The notes beneath the pieces were generated by a model that worked only from the letters and a program-made list of their open reading frames with translations, was not told where the DNA came from and did not search any database. This document shows positions 42,906-51,570 of a stretch of DNA of 64,000 nucleotides, one piece after another (position 1 is the first letter of the stretch; each line of letters opens with the position of its first letter). The translations under genes were made by a program, and so were the position numbers. Source of the DNA: Proteiniclasticum ruminis DSM 24773 (GTDB taxonomy: Bacteria > Bacillota > Clostridia > Clostridiales > Clostridiaceae); the NCBI RefSeq assembly GCF_000701905.1, contig NZ_JNKC01000007.1:83149-147148 (forward strand). The letters are read 5' to 3'.

Positions 42906-45494
42906 ATGACACCAATCACCACCGTAGAAGAACTCCAGATTGCCATGGAAGATCTCAGAAAGCAGCAGCAAAGCTATGCAACTTACACCCAGGAACAAGT
43001 GGATGAGATTTTCAGACAGGCTGCGCTGGCTGCCAACAATCATAGAATCCCCCTGGCCAAAATGGCTGTAGAAGAAACCGGTATGGGCATAGTAGAAGAT
43101 AAAGTAATCAAGAATCACTTTGCCTCTGAATATATTTATAATCAGTACAGAAACGATAAAACCTGTGGAGTCATCGAAGAGGATCTTTCCTTCGGTATCC
43201 AAAAAGTGGCTGAACCTATCGGCGTAGTCGCTGCCGTAATCCCAACAACGAATCCTACTTCAACCACCATCTTCAAAGCTCTTTTGGCTTTAAAGACAAG
43301 AAATGCCATCATCTTCTCCCCACATCCTAGAGCTAAGAACTCCACCATCGCAGCAGCAAAGGTCATTCTTGATGCCGCAGTGAAAGCTGGTGCTCCCGAA
43401 GGCATCATCCGATGGATTGATGCTCCATCTCTGGCCATGACCCAGACTGTCATGTCATCTTCTGATATCATTCTTGCCACAGGGGGTCCTGGCATGGTGA
43501 AAGCAGCTTACTCTTCAGGTAAACCTGCCATCGGCGTAGGTGCTGGAAACACGCCTGCCATCATCGATGAGACTGCTCACATCAAAATGGCCGTAAGCTC
43601 CATCCTTCTTTCCAAGACCTTTGATAACGGAGTCATCTGTGCTTCCGAACAGTCCATCATTGTCATAGATAGTGTTTACGACGAAGTGAAAAAGGAACTA
43701 TCAGATCGTGGTGCCTATCTTCTGAGCTCCGAAGAAACCGAGGCAGTAAGAAAGGTGATTCTCAAAAACGGTGCTCTCAATGCTGATATTGTAGGACAGA
43801 GCGCGTATAAAATCGCTGCTCTTGCAGGTCTTGAAATTCCTGAAAACAGCAAGGTGCTCATCGGTGAAGTGGAAGAGATCACAGAGGAAGAGCCTTTCGC
43901 TCATGAAAAACTGTCTCCTGTTCTTGGTATGTACCGAGCTTCCACCTTCGAGGATGCTCTTGACCAGGCAGATGCTCTTGTGAAGCTGGGTGGATTTGGA
44001 CACACCTCGGTGCTCTATACCGATCAGATCCGTTCCAAGGATCGTATGGATGCTTTTGGAAGACGCATGAAAACCGGAAGAACCATCATCAATATGCCTT
44101 CCTCCCAGGGAGCCATCGGAGATATTTACAATTTCAGACTTGCACCTTCTCTAACTCTTGGATGCGGAAGCTGGGGCGGAAACTCTGTCAGTGAGAATGT
44201 TGGAGTAAAGCACCTTCTGAATATCAAAACCGTTGCTGAGAGGAGAGAGAATATGCTGTGGTTCAGAGTTCCCCAAAAAATCTATTTTAAATATGGTGCC
44301 TTGGAGGTAGCTCTTCGGGAACTAGGTGAGCTGAAAAAGAAGAAGGCCTATATCGTAACAGATAAAGTTCTCTACAACCTGGGGTACTGCAATCAGATGA
44401 TTAAAGTGTTGGAGGAACAAGGGGTTGATTTCAAGATCTTCATGGACGTAGAACCAGATCCAACCTTAAGAACCGCTAGAAAAGGCGCTGAAGAAATGCT
44501 CAGTTATCAGCCTGACGTCATCATCGCACTAGGTGGAGGCTCTCCCATGGATGCAGCCAAAATCATGTGGACCCTTTATGAGCATCCAGAAGTGCGGTTT
44601 GAAGATCTTGCCATGAGATTCATGGACATCAGAAAGAGAATCTATCCATTCCCTAAGCTTGGTGAGAAGGCTACTTTCATTGCAGTGCCTACCACTTCCG
44701 GTACGGGTTCTGAGGTGACTCCTTTTGCGGTCATCACCGATGAAGTCACTGGAATCAAGTATCCATTAGCAGATTATGAACTGACGCCGCACATGGCCAT
44801 CATTGACACAGAGCTCATGATGAACATCCCTAAAGGACTCACAGCAGCTTCAGGGTTTGATGCTCTGGTTCATGCCATAGAAGCCTATGTTTCAGTGCTG
44901 GCGTCTGAGTATACCAACGGTCTTGCTTTAGAAGCCATCCGTTTGATCTTCAAGTATCTGCCTCTATGCTATACAGAAGGACAAACCAATGAAAAGGCAC
45001 GTGAGAAGATGGCTCATGCTTCCACCATGGCTGGTATGGCCTTTGCCAACGCATTCCTTGGAGTGTGCCATTCCATGGCCCATAAGCTGGGAGCTTTCCA
45101 TCATATTCCTCATGGACTTGCCAACGCACTGCTCATCAACGAGGTGGTTAAGTTTAACGCAGAGGAAAGCCCAACCAAAATGGCTGCTTTCCCTCAGTAC
45201 AAATATCCAAATATCACCTACCGTTATGCAAGAATTGCCGATTATCTTCAGTTAGGTGGAACTACGGATGAGGAAAAAGTGGAGCTTCTCCTGAATGCAT
45301 TAGACAACCTGAAGGATCAGCTGGAAATGCCAAAAAACATTGAATCCATGGGAATATCTGAAAGCAAATTCTTGGAGTCCTTGGATGAAATGTCACACCT
45401 GGCCTTTGACGATCAGTGTACTGGTGCAAATCCAAGATATCCCCTTATTTCTGAGATCAAGGAAATGTATCTGAATGCATTCCACGGAAAGTAA
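42906..45494 (+). CDS. adhE: Bifunctional acetaldehyde-CoA/alcohol dehydrogenase
   Basis: A protein of about 862 residues with both AdhE halves. The N-terminal aldehyde dehydrogenase has the catalytic Cys at about 246 in FDNGVICASEQS. The C-terminal iron-dependent alcohol dehydrogenase begins near KIYFKYGALEVALREL; it has GGGSPMDAAK and the iron-binding His residues in HAIEAYVS, CHSMAHKLGAFHHIPHG. It reduces acetyl-CoA to ethanol with two NADH and assembles into filaments (spirosomes) in known cases. The frame is open from 42828, but MTPITTVEELQIAMEDL at 42906 matches the family N-terminus, and the Rex-like sites fall before it. Rex control by NADH/NAD ratio is likely. Confidence 0.96.
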   Translation: MTPITTVEELQIAMEDLRKQQQSYATYTQEQVDEIFRQAALAANNHRIPLAKMAVEETGMGIVEDKVIKNHFASEYIYNQYRNDKTCGVIEEDLSFGIQKVAEPIGVVAAVIPTTNPTSTTIFKALLALKTRNAIIFSPHPRAKNSTIAAAKVILDAAVKAGAPEGIIRWIDAPSLAMTQTVMSSSDIILATGGPGMVKAAYSSGKPAIGVGAGNTPAIIDETAHIKMAVSSILLSKTFDNGVICASEQSIIVIDSVYDEVKKELSDRGAYLLSSEETEAVRKVILKNGALNADIVGQSAYKIAALAGLEIPENSKVLIGEVEEITEEEPFAHEKLSPVLGMYRASTFEDALDQADALVKLGGFGHTSVLYTDQIRSKDRMDAFGRRMKTGRTIINMPSSQGAIGDIYNFRLAPSLTLGCGSWGGNSVSENVGVKHLLNIKTVAERRENMLWFRVPQKIYFKYGALEVALRELGELKKKKAYIVTDKVLYNLGYCNQMIKVLEEQGVDFKIFMDVEPDPTLRTARKGAEEMLSYQPDVIIALGGGSPMDAAKIMWTLYEHPEVRFEDLAMRFMDIRKRIYPFPKLGEKATFIAVPTTSGTGSEVTPFAVITDEVTGIKYPLADYELTPHMAIIDTELMMNIPKGLTAASGFDALVHAIEAYVSVLASEYTNGLALEAIRLIFKYLPLCYTEGQTNEKAREKMAHASTMAGMAFANAFLGVCHSMAHKLGAFHHIPHGLANALLINEVVKFNAEESPTKMAAFPQYKYPNITYRYARIADYLQLGGTTDEEKVELLLNALDNLKDQLEMPKNIESMGISESKFLESLDEMSHLAFDDQCTGANPRYPLISEIKEMYLNAFHGK

Positions 45495-45507
45495 TAGAGT
45501 ATAAAAT

Positions 45508-45542
45508 GAACCGGAAAGACAGGCTTTGTCTTTCCGGTTTTA
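45508..45542. terminator. Terminator behind adhE
   Basis: AACCGGAAAGAC pairs with GTCTTTCCGGTT around AGGCTTT, followed by TTATTTC. The convergent hypothetical gene may share it. Confidence 0.92.
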
Positions 45543-45567
45543 TTTCACTCTTCTCTATGATGTTTTT

Positions 45568-46173
45568 TTATAAAACATATACTTTATTGCGATAGGTCAG
45601 CTCCAAGGCAATCTCATCCAGCTCTAGAGGTTCCACAATCTTTCTCATGCCATCAATGAGCTCTCCTACTGTGGTGTACTTGAGACCCAGATGCTGATGA
45701 TAATCTTTCAGGGTTACAAGCCAAGTGGCTTTATGATTTGTCATTTCCACATAATACACAGTCTTCTTATCTCGATAATGAAATTTCAGCCGAAACATAT
45801 CTTTCGTCGTAATACTAGAAAGTTCAACTGGGATCTCTTCCGGCCTGATGACTTGGAACCTGATATAGAACTCCAAAGGACTTATGTTTTCATCCACTTT
45901 CCCTTCCGAGAAAAGTTTCCATCTGTTGGCCAAGATATTATAGGATGCCTCCATCTCTTTTCTGCTGCTGTAGACTGCATAAAATGGTGGATCCAACGGA
46001 CTGATCTGGCCATTGTCAATAAGACTTCCATCCGCATTTCTGAATCTCTGAGCAAACTCAACCTTATTCATAGTCCGATAATCTGTGTTTCCGACGATAA
46101 ACTCCATATCAGTGCCATTCAGATGAGGCATCGCTTCCACTTCAAACGCCTTTTCAACAATTCCGATTCTCAA
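45568..46173 (-). CDS. Hypothetical protein, 201 residues
   Basis: I do not recognise this protein. It is soluble, rich in beta-type and aromatic residues (NTDYRTMNKVEFAQRF, SPLDPPFYAVYSSRKEMEASYNIL, FYIRFQVIRPEEIPVEL, RLKFHYRDKKTVYYVEMTNHKATWLVTL) and has no membrane segments, signal peptide or clear catalytic motif. The likely start is TTG at 46173, seven bases after GGGGGAG; another TTG at 46179 is too close to that site. TATAAT lies just before the ribosome site, giving a very short leader. It is convergent with adhE and has no obvious partner. Confidence 0.6.
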   Translation of the reverse strand: MRIGIVEKAFEVEAMPHLNGTDMEFIVGNTDYRTMNKVEFAQRFRNADGSLIDNGQISPLDPPFYAVYSSRKEMEASYNILANRWKLFSEGKVDENISPLEFYIRFQVIRPEEIPVELSSITTKDMFRLKFHYRDKKTVYYVEMTNHKATWLVTLKDYHQHLGLKYTTVGELIDGMRKIVEPLELDEIALELTYRNKVYVL

Positions 46174-46343
46174 GAACAATCTCCCCCAATTGTCACATTA
46201 TATTATTTGTATATCCTAATATCCATGTGTGATTATTTACAGCAATTCTACGAAATATCTCGGAATTAATCTAGCCTCAGGTTTATCTCTTGAAAAACAT
46301 CATCTGACATTGCTTGAGCAGATGATCTCTTGAAACTCTGAAT

Positions 46344-46775
46344 CTATCCTATGATTGCAAACAATCTGAACTTGCCGTCTTTTACAGTGAAGTACAAATT
46401 TATATACTCACTGATATGTTTTGATTCACCCGCAACAAGAAGTTCATATTTGAACTCAGCGTAAATCATTACGGAATCTATCCTGCCCAATTCAGGAAAT
46501 GCTTCGGAGTAATGCCCGTATCTAGGAAAGTAGCGAACCTGACTGAAATCTATACCATCATAACTTAGTATTACTCTCTTGCTCAGCAAATCATATTTTT
46601 TCTTTATTGCGTATCTGAGGTCTTCCTCTACAGCCTCTTCAATAATTCCGCTTTCTATTAGCGTTTGTGCTGCATAATCAGCATCTTTATCATGTGTTAT
46701 CGCATTATGGATTGCAGAATAAATCTGAAGAACCGTATCCTGCAGTACATCTTCATATTCAAGAATGTTTTCCAT
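46344..46775 (-). CDS. Hypothetical protein, possibly cut at its 5' end by an IS
   Basis: A frame of 143 residues from an ATG at 46775 that lacks a ribosome site. The same frame stays open upstream and reads like protein (TPPEEYQFEEHKL before the Met) up to about 46812, where IS3-like sequence begins. The true start may therefore have been lost. The protein is acidic at first (ENILEYEDVLQDTVLQIYSAIHNAI) and then strand-rich (YFPRYGHYSEAF, AEFKYELLVAGESKHISEYINLYFTVKDGKFRLFAIIG), with no recognisable domain. It could be a degenerate remnant. Confidence 0.5.
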   Translation of the reverse strand: MENILEYEDVLQDTVLQIYSAIHNAITHDKDADYAAQTLIESGIIEEAVEEDLRYAIKKKYDLLSKRVILSYDGIDFSQVRYFPRYGHYSEAFPELGRIDSVMIYAEFKYELLVAGESKHISEYINLYFTVKDGKFRLFAIIG

Positions 46776-46811
46776 TAACTTATGCTCTTCGAATTGGTAT
46801 TCTTCAGGAGG

Positions 46812-47025
46812 GGTCTGTGTTAAAATTTCGGACAGAATGGTAAGATAGACAAAAAGGCCGAAAGGAGTCGAAAACCATGTCTGGGAAGAGAAAACGGTAT
46901 GATGAGGAGTTTAAAAGAATGCCGTTAAACTAAGTTACGCCAGTATGAAAACAATTAGGGATATAGCCAGTGATTTGGGTGTAGCTGAAGCAGTTCTATC
47001 ATGCTACTCTTTGAATTATCTATAA
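46812..47025 (+). mobile_element. Remnant of an IS3-family element (orfA fragment, frameshifted)
   Basis: From ATG at 46878 the sequence encodes MSGKRKRYDEEFKR and then, after loss of one A, runs out of frame to a stop. Read in the restored frame it continues NAVKLSYASMKTIRDIASDLGVAEAVLS, the N-terminal helix-turn-helix of IS3-type OrfA. After about 45 residues the similarity stops; orfB and the right end are absent. The stretch TGTTAAAATTTCGGACAGAATGG at its left resembles an IS terminal region. It is a decayed fragment without transposition capacity. Confidence 0.75.
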
Positions 47026-47130
47026 GCTCTGGTGTCTTTTTATTAGGTCTATTTTTTTAAGTTACTGCATAAGGTGGCAGTAGAATATTCGAGAACCTTT
47101 TATTTAGATTTTTATTTAAAACAACACGAA

Positions 47131-47170
47131 AACCTCCAAAATCCCGAAGAAGTTCGGGGTTTTGGAGGTT
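47131..47170. terminator. Long hairpin before the secreted-protein gene
   Basis: AACCTCCAAAATCCCGAA and TTCGGGGTTTTGGAGGTT form an 18-pair stem with loop GAAG. It has no good T-run on the plus strand, while A/T-rich sequence lies on both sides. It may stop transcription in either direction or be a leftover of a mobile element. Confidence 0.6.
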
Positions 47171-47226
47171 GAAAATCGGATATAATGAAATGGTCACTGT
47201 TGCATTTGTAAAATTGGAGGTATAAA

Positions 47227-48065
47227 ATGAAAAAATAGCAAGCCTTATTTTGTCTCTGATCATGGTTCTTTCCATCTCCTCTACTGCAGTAGCATCTGAA
47301 TCCATTGCAAGCCTATCAGAAGTTTCTGAAGCTTATGGGATTCCAATGGACATCCTTAAATCATTAGATAAAGAGACTATTAAATCATACAGAACTAATG
47401 TCGCAAACGAAAAACACTTTTCATCAAATGAATCATATATAAAAGTGACTATAGATGAAAATAATGAAATGCACATGGAAGAAAGCTCTCTTTCTGAATA
47501 TCTTATGGAATCTCAGCTAATGAAATCTGATACGGGTGTATCCATCAATAGCAGTACTAACACAAATAGAGGCTGGATAAATATTTTCACATCTGTTTTT
47601 GAAAGGACTGCTACAACAGGAAGAGCTACTGCTAGTTTTACTTGGCTTACCCCCCCATCTCCTCGAATGAGAGCTGTTGTGGGTATTGGTCATAGAAATG
47701 GAGTCGTGATTAGTAATACTACAAGCGGTTATTACTATCACACTTCCCCAGATAAAACTTATAAATATACCTTCAATGCAAGTGATATTGGCGAGTCAGG
47801 TGGTGGTACTACTGCAAATTATAGACTAACTACATCTAACTATTTAAGTGAAGCAAGAGATTTCACATTTATCCAAGTAAACTTTATGAAAGAGGGTAAC
47901 TCTGAAGGGGCTACAGCTAATTACGCCCATCAGAAAATCCAAATTTCATGGACGCCTACGTTTGCAATTAGTAGGGATGGTATGTTCAGCTTATCTGGTG
48001 GCATATCTTTTTTAACTTATTATAAACAAACACTAGGTGGATACGCTAGTATTAGTTGGGAATAA
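47227..48065 (+). pseudogene. Secreted protein gene with a frameshift in an A-tract at codon 2-4
   Basis: GGAGGTATAAA precedes ATG at 47227, but the frame closes at once: ATG, six A, then TAG. With one additional A the frame becomes MKKIASLILSLIMVLSISSTAVASE and continues without a stop to 48065, giving a clean signal peptide and about 279 residues. From 47250 onward the frame is open (TTG or later ATG starts lack ribosome sites). The mature part is rich in Ser/Thr/Tyr beta-strand sequence (RATASFTWLTPPSPRMRAVVGIGHRNGVVISNTTSGYYYHTSPDKTYKYTF) and ends in LGGYASISWE. Function unknown. It may be phase-variable, a real pseudogene or a sequencing error. Confidence 0.7.
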
Positions 48066-48081
48066 TCAAAGGAGTTTGAAA

Positions 48082-48246
48082 ATGCAGTATATAAGTGGTT
48101 TCGTTAACATATTCCTTTTCCTCATCATTGTTTGGTTAGGTCGTCTCGATATGCAATCAGCAGTCTATCAATTTCCAGCATTATTTGCGGTAATTATCGG
48201 ATGGATTGCCATTATTAAGTCAAAGAAAAAAAACAAAGCATCATAA
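48082..48246 (+). CDS. Small membrane protein, 54 residues
   Basis: The ATG at 48082 follows AAAGGAGTTTGAAA, 16 bases after the preceding stop, so it is probably cotranscribed with the secreted-protein gene. It has two hydrophobic segments, FVNIFLFLIIVWLG and FPALFAVIIGWIAIIKS, joined by a short polar turn, and a lysine-rich tail KSKKKNKAS that should face the cytoplasm. I do not recognise a family. The truncated group II intron begins shortly behind it on the other strand. Confidence 0.65.
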   Translation: MQYISGFVNIFLFLIIVWLGRLDMQSAVYQFPALFAVIIGWIAIIKSKKKNKAS

Positions 48247-49105
48247 TATAGGGGTTAATACATATAAAATGGGATGTCAACTTCAGATGGTTTTCCAGAT
48301 ATTTCCGACTCGATTCCAGCAGTCGTTCTGCCGCTCTTTTGCTTCTCGCAAATACAACAATATCGTCCGCATAACGGACTACCGGCACTCCTCTGCGCTC
48401 CATCTCCTGATCGAACTCGTTCAGGTAGATGTTTGCCAGAAGTGGCGATAACGGGCCACCTTGCGGTGATCCTTCCTCTGTTCTGCAGAAGATGTTGTTC
48501 TCCATGACTCCGCTCTTTAGGTATTTCTTAATGAGCCCTATCACGCGGGTATCCTGGATTTGCTTTCTCAAAAGGTTCATCAGTAGTTCGTGGTTTAAGG
48601 TATCGAAATACTTGGACAAGTCGACTTCCACCACTTGGGTGTAGCCGTCATCAGCATATGTCTTTACCTTTTGCATGGCTTGTTGTCCACTTCTTCCCGG
48701 GCGGTAACCATAGCTGCCGTCCGAGAACCTGGGCTCGAAGATGGGTTGAAGCTTTTGAGCAATCGCCTGCTGAATAATGCGGTCAATGACCGTGGGTATT
48801 CCTAACTTTCGCTCACCGTTTCCATCCGGCTTGGGAATAGACTTACGTCGCACCGGGTTGGGCTTGAAGCTTCCATCCCGGATGCTCAACAGAAGTTCTT
48901 CCTTATGTTCCTTGAGCCACGGCAATGCTTCCTCAACGGTCATCCCGTCGATTCCAGGCGCGCCGTGGTTTCTTTTGACCCTCTTATAATCCTGGTTCAG
49001 GTTGTCCCTATCCAGTATTTCTTCCAGAAGGCCGGTTGCACCGTCCCTTTCTTTCCTTTCCCGAGAGCCGGTGCTCCGCGCTCCCGCATACTCTTGACGT
49101 TCCAC
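48215..49105 (-). pseudogene. ltrA: Group II intron reverse transcriptase (LtrA-like), C-terminally truncated
   Basis: About 275 genuine residues of an intron-encoded reverse transcriptase. RT motifs are in order: GAPGIDGMTVEEAL, RRKSIPKPDGNGERKLGIPTVIDRIIQQAI, FSDGSYGYRPGRSGQQAM, VVEVDLSKYFDTLNHELLM, SPQGGPLSPLLANIYLNEFD and VVRYADDIVVF with the catalytic YADD. After KYLENHLKL the frame passes into flanking DNA and ends 18 codons later. RT motifs 6-7, the X/maturase domain and any DNA-binding domain are lost. The start is GTG at 49105. Confidence 0.9.
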
Positions 49106-49503
49106 GCTATCCCTTTGCGGGCAGCCCTTTCGGTACTATGACTTCTGCTGACTTCTCACAGCAAGCTTTACTCCATCTTTCGGATTGATCCCTACCGGAT
49201 GTCTGTGAGACCTCCCCGGGTAAGAGCGATAACCTTCATTCCATCTAGCCGCCTCATTTACCGTATGGGATTCGGGTAGCATTGGACTTTCTCTTGTTGC
49301 GCAGAGTCGTCCGTCCCAATTCGACCTTGTATGAGATTTCTGTTCGTCGGCCCAGAACTTTGCCCATCAGAACTCGGCGTTCTGACATCCGGCTTCCTTC
49401 AGATTCCACCTCGCGGTGGACACCCTTGCCTTCGGCTAACGCTTCCTGCTACCGAGCGCGTAGTGGACTTTCACCACCAAGTTATCGCCCATGCCGGGCG
49501 CAC
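48268..49503 (-). mobile_element. Group II intron, 3'-truncated, inserted behind the tRNA-Ser(UGA) terminator
   Basis: The intron starts on the minus strand at 49503 with GTGCGCCC, the usual GUGYG 5' end, followed by the structured domain I-IV RNA (about 400 bases with EBS-like and long stem sequences) and the reverse transcriptase gene. It sits immediately after a stem-loop with a T-run, the insertion preference of bacterial class C introns. The intron breaks off near 48268, inside the RT gene, and joins unrelated sequence next to the small membrane protein. Domains V and VI and the 3' splice site are missing, so it cannot splice or move. Confidence 0.85.
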
Positions 49504-49507
49504 GCAA

Positions 49508-49555
49508 AAAAGGAAACCCTTGAAAGCATTATGCCTCAAGGGTTTCCTTTTTCTC
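49508..49555 (-). terminator. Intrinsic terminator of tRNA-Ser(UGA), intron target
   Basis: The stem AAAGGAAACCCTTGA/TCAAGGGTTTCCTTT with loop GGCATAATGCTT on the minus strand, T-run following. The group II intron starts a few bases beyond the T-run. Confidence 0.92.
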
Positions 49556-49566
49556 TAAATATCATA

Positions 49567-49657
49567 TGGCGGAGAGAGTGGGATTCGAACCCACGGTACC
49601 CGCAAAGGTACGCCGGTTTTCAAGACCGGTGCCTTAAACCAACTCGACCATCTCTCC
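49567..49657 (-). tRNA. tRNA-Ser, anticodon UGA, CCA encoded
   Basis: A 91-base class II tRNA. The acceptor GGAGAGA pairs with TCTCTCC, the anticodon loop CTTGAAA gives TGA, a long variable arm (CGTACC/GGTACC region) is present, and discriminator G is followed by CCA. G73 matches the UGGC of the serS T-box further upstream. Confidence 0.97.
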
Positions 49658-49677
49658 ATGATCTAGCGACATTAGTT

Positions 49678-49706
49678 ATTATAGCAATTATAGATTTGGG
49701 TGTCAA
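49678..49706 (-). promoter_or_regulatory. Promoter of tRNA-Ser(UGA)
   Basis: On the minus strand TTGACA (49706-49701) and TATAAT (49683-49678) with an exact 17-base spacer, about 20 bases before the tRNA: a full consensus promoter. Confidence 0.9.
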
Positions 49707-49708
49707 TG

Positions 49709-49748
49709 AAAAAATGAGAGGCTCCGTTAAGAAAAACACAGCCTCTCA
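49709..49748 (-). terminator. Terminator of serS
   Basis: GAGAGGCT pairs with AGCCTCTC around a 16-base loop, then ATTTTTTC on the minus strand. Confidence 0.82.
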
Positions 49749-49756
49749 GACTTCAC

Positions 49757-51034
49757 TTACTTGATGAGCTCTTCTCCCTTAAGATAAGGTCTTAGGGATT
49801 CTGGAATGGTCACAGTACCATCCTCGTTCTGGAAGTTTTCAAGGATTGCCGCCATGGTTCTACCAATGGCAACGCCTGAACCGTTCAGTGTATGCACAAA
49901 CTGAGGTTTATCTTTTGCGGTTTCCTTGTACTTGATATTGATTCTTCTGGACTGGAAATCCTCAAAGTTTGAACAGCTGGAGATTTCTACATACCTGTTG
50001 TAGCTTGGCATCCAGACCTCAATATCATACTTTAATGCTGCAGTGAAACCTAAGTCACCTTTACAGATTCTTACCACTCTATATGGCAGACCTAATCCCT
50101 GAAGCACTCTTTCCGCATCTTCCACAAGCTTATTCAGCTCTTCATAGGAATCTTCTGGCTTTGTGAACTTCACAAGCTCCACCTTATTGAACTGATGCTG
50201 ACGGATGAGGCCTCTCGTATCTCTACCAGCAGAACCTGCTTCTGCTCTGAAACAAGCAGAATATGCCACATGCTTTATTGGGAGCTCTTCTCCTGAGAAG
50301 GTCTCATTGCGGTACATATTGGTCACAGGAACTTCTGCAGTCGGAATCAGGAAGTAGTCATTTTCTGTGAGCTTAAAGGCATCTTCCTCAAACTTAGGCA
50401 GCTGGCCAGTACCTGTCATGGACTGTCTGTTGACCATAAATGGAGGCATCACCTCTTCATAGCCATGATCTGTATGGGTATCCAGGAAGTAGTTGATGAT
50501 GGCTCTTTCCAGTCTTGATCCATAGCCTTTCAGGAAAGTAAATCTTGAACCGGTGATTTTTCCGGCTCTCTCAAAATCCAGAATATTGAGGTTTGTTCCA
50601 AGGTCCCAGTGTGCCTTTGCTTCAAAGCTGAAACTTCGAGGCTCTCCCCACTTTCTGATTTCGACATTGTCTTCATCTGTGTCTCCATCTGGCACTTGGC
50701 TGTTTGGGATATTAGGCAGACGCAGCATAATGAACTCAATGGCTTCATCAATTTCGCGCACTCTGTTATCCAGGTTCTTGATGGTTTCTCCAAGATCCTT
50801 CATTTCTGCCATGATCTCGGTCACGTCTTCTCCAGCTTTCTTCTTTTTAGGGATTTCTGCTGATACCTGATTTTTTCTAGCTTTTGCTGTTTCTACTTCC
50901 ACCAGGGTTTCTCTTCTTTCCTCATCCAGTGAAACAACCTTGTCTATATCGGAGAGATCAAGGCTCTCTCCTCTATTGCTCATGAGCTTCTTGATTTCTT
51001 CAGGGTTTTCTCGGATTCTCTTAATATCCAGCAT
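49757..51034 (-). CDS. serS: Seryl-tRNA synthetase
   Basis: A 425-residue class II synthetase of the usual length. Residues 1-110 form the tRNA-binding coiled coil ([23 protein letters not shown] to [13 protein letters not shown]). The catalytic domain has motif 2 [27 protein letters not shown], the TAEVPVTN serine-binding loop, and motif 3 [20 protein letters not shown]. It charges tRNA-Ser with serine. GGAGG lies six bases before the ATG. Expression is controlled by the Ser T-box directly upstream, and the two tRNA-Ser genes of this window are its substrates. Confidence 0.97.
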   Translation of the reverse strand: MLDIKRIRENPEEIKKLMSNRGESLDLSDIDKVVSLDEERRETLVEVETAKARKNQVSAEIPKKKKAGEDVTEIMAEMKDLGETIKNLDNRVREIDEAIEFIMLRLPNIPNSQVPDGDTDEDNVEIRKWGEPRSFSFEAKAHWDLGTNLNILDFERAGKITGSRFTFLKGYGSRLERAIINYFLDTHTDHGYEEVMPPFMVNRQSMTGTGQLPKFEEDAFKLTENDYFLIPTAEVPVTNMYRNETFSGEELPIKHVAYSACFRAEAGSAGRDTRGLIRQHQFNKVELVKFTKPEDSYEELNKLVEDAERVLQGLGLPYRVVRICKGDLGFTAALKYDIEVWMPSYNRYVEISSCSNFEDFQSRRINIKYKETAKDKPQFVHTLNGSGVAIGRTMAAILENFQNEDGTVTIPESLRPYLKGEELIK

Positions 51035-51077
51035 AACAATTCCTCCATTTTTTTAATTTTTTATAATTTTTTATAAT

Positions 51078-51299
51078 AAAAAAGAGCCAGATCAATTCCC
51101 AAGGGACGATCTGACTCGTGGTGCCACCCTACTTTAATAAAGCGATGCGCTTTATCCTTCAAAAAGATAACGGTCTTCTCCGTACTGCATTACCAGTCCC
51201 TCCAAGGTGGATTCCATAAATGCCTCTTGCAGATTTGCACATGACCATCTGCTCTCTAAAAAGTGACATTACTGTACTAACCTTATCAACGGTTTAATT
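51078..51299 (-). promoter_or_regulatory. T-box riboswitch of serS, specifier UCC (Ser)
   Basis: Minus-strand leader with AGAGAGCAG, a variant TGGTCATGTGCAA element, and GGAA followed by the specifier TCC at 51211-51209 (serine). The T-box is AGGGTGGCACCACG at 51130-51117. The UGGC bulge matches tRNA-Ser, which ends GCCA in both serine tRNA genes of this window. A terminator (GAGTCAGATC...GATCTGGCTC, then T-run, 51118-51078) precedes the serS ribosome site. The leader is short for a T-box, about 220 bases. Uncharged tRNA-Ser should promote read-through. Confidence 0.95.
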
Positions 51300-51305
51300 C
51301 AATTC

Positions 51306-51334
51306 ATTATATCCCTTCCCCTTGAAAAGGTCAA
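51306..51334 (-). promoter_or_regulatory. Promoter of the serS T-box transcript
   Basis: TTGACC (51334-51329) and TATAAT (51311-51306) on the minus strand with a 17-base spacer. The -35 box overlaps the end of the DUF1667 gene. Confidence 0.85.
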
Positions 51335-51558
51335 CTCTCAATGGTTTTCGTCACTATGATGTTGACTCCCGTGTTGAGGATATTGCTGCAGATGATGTCT
51401 CCGCGCTCCAAGGGAACGCCCACATAGATTCTTGAAAGAACCTTCGACACTTCAATAAAGATGTCCCGCTCCATGGGCTGGTCGCTTTTCACAGGAACCA
51501 TATGATGGGTCTCAGACCCTTTAATCCTGATAATGCTTGTATAGTACTCTTTTTTCAT
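51331..51558 (-). CDS. DUF1667 domain protein
   Basis: A 75-residue protein of the DUF1667 family, usually found next to glycerol-3-phosphate-dehydrogenase-like flavoproteins. It matches in the C-terminal core (VSKVLSRIYVGVPLERGDIICSNILNTGVNIIVTKTI). Longer homologues carry a cysteine motif near the N-terminus (CIxCPxGC); here that part is replaced by KKEYYTSIIRIKGSETHH with no cysteines, so this is a shortened form. AGAAGGAGAGCATC marks the start, 12 bases behind the flavoprotein gene. Role unknown. Confidence 0.82.
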   Translation of the reverse strand: MKKEYYTSIIRIKGSETHHMVPVKSDQPMERDIFIEVSKVLSRIYVGVPLERGDIICSNILNTGVNIIVTKTIES

Positions 51559-51570
51559 GATGCTCTCCTT

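Noticed and set aside
49282..49764. Plus-strand open frame of 160 codons over the intron 5' region and tRNA-Ser(UGA)
   Set aside because: Antisense of ribozyme RNA and tRNA (REWDSNPRYPQ signature); no start signal.
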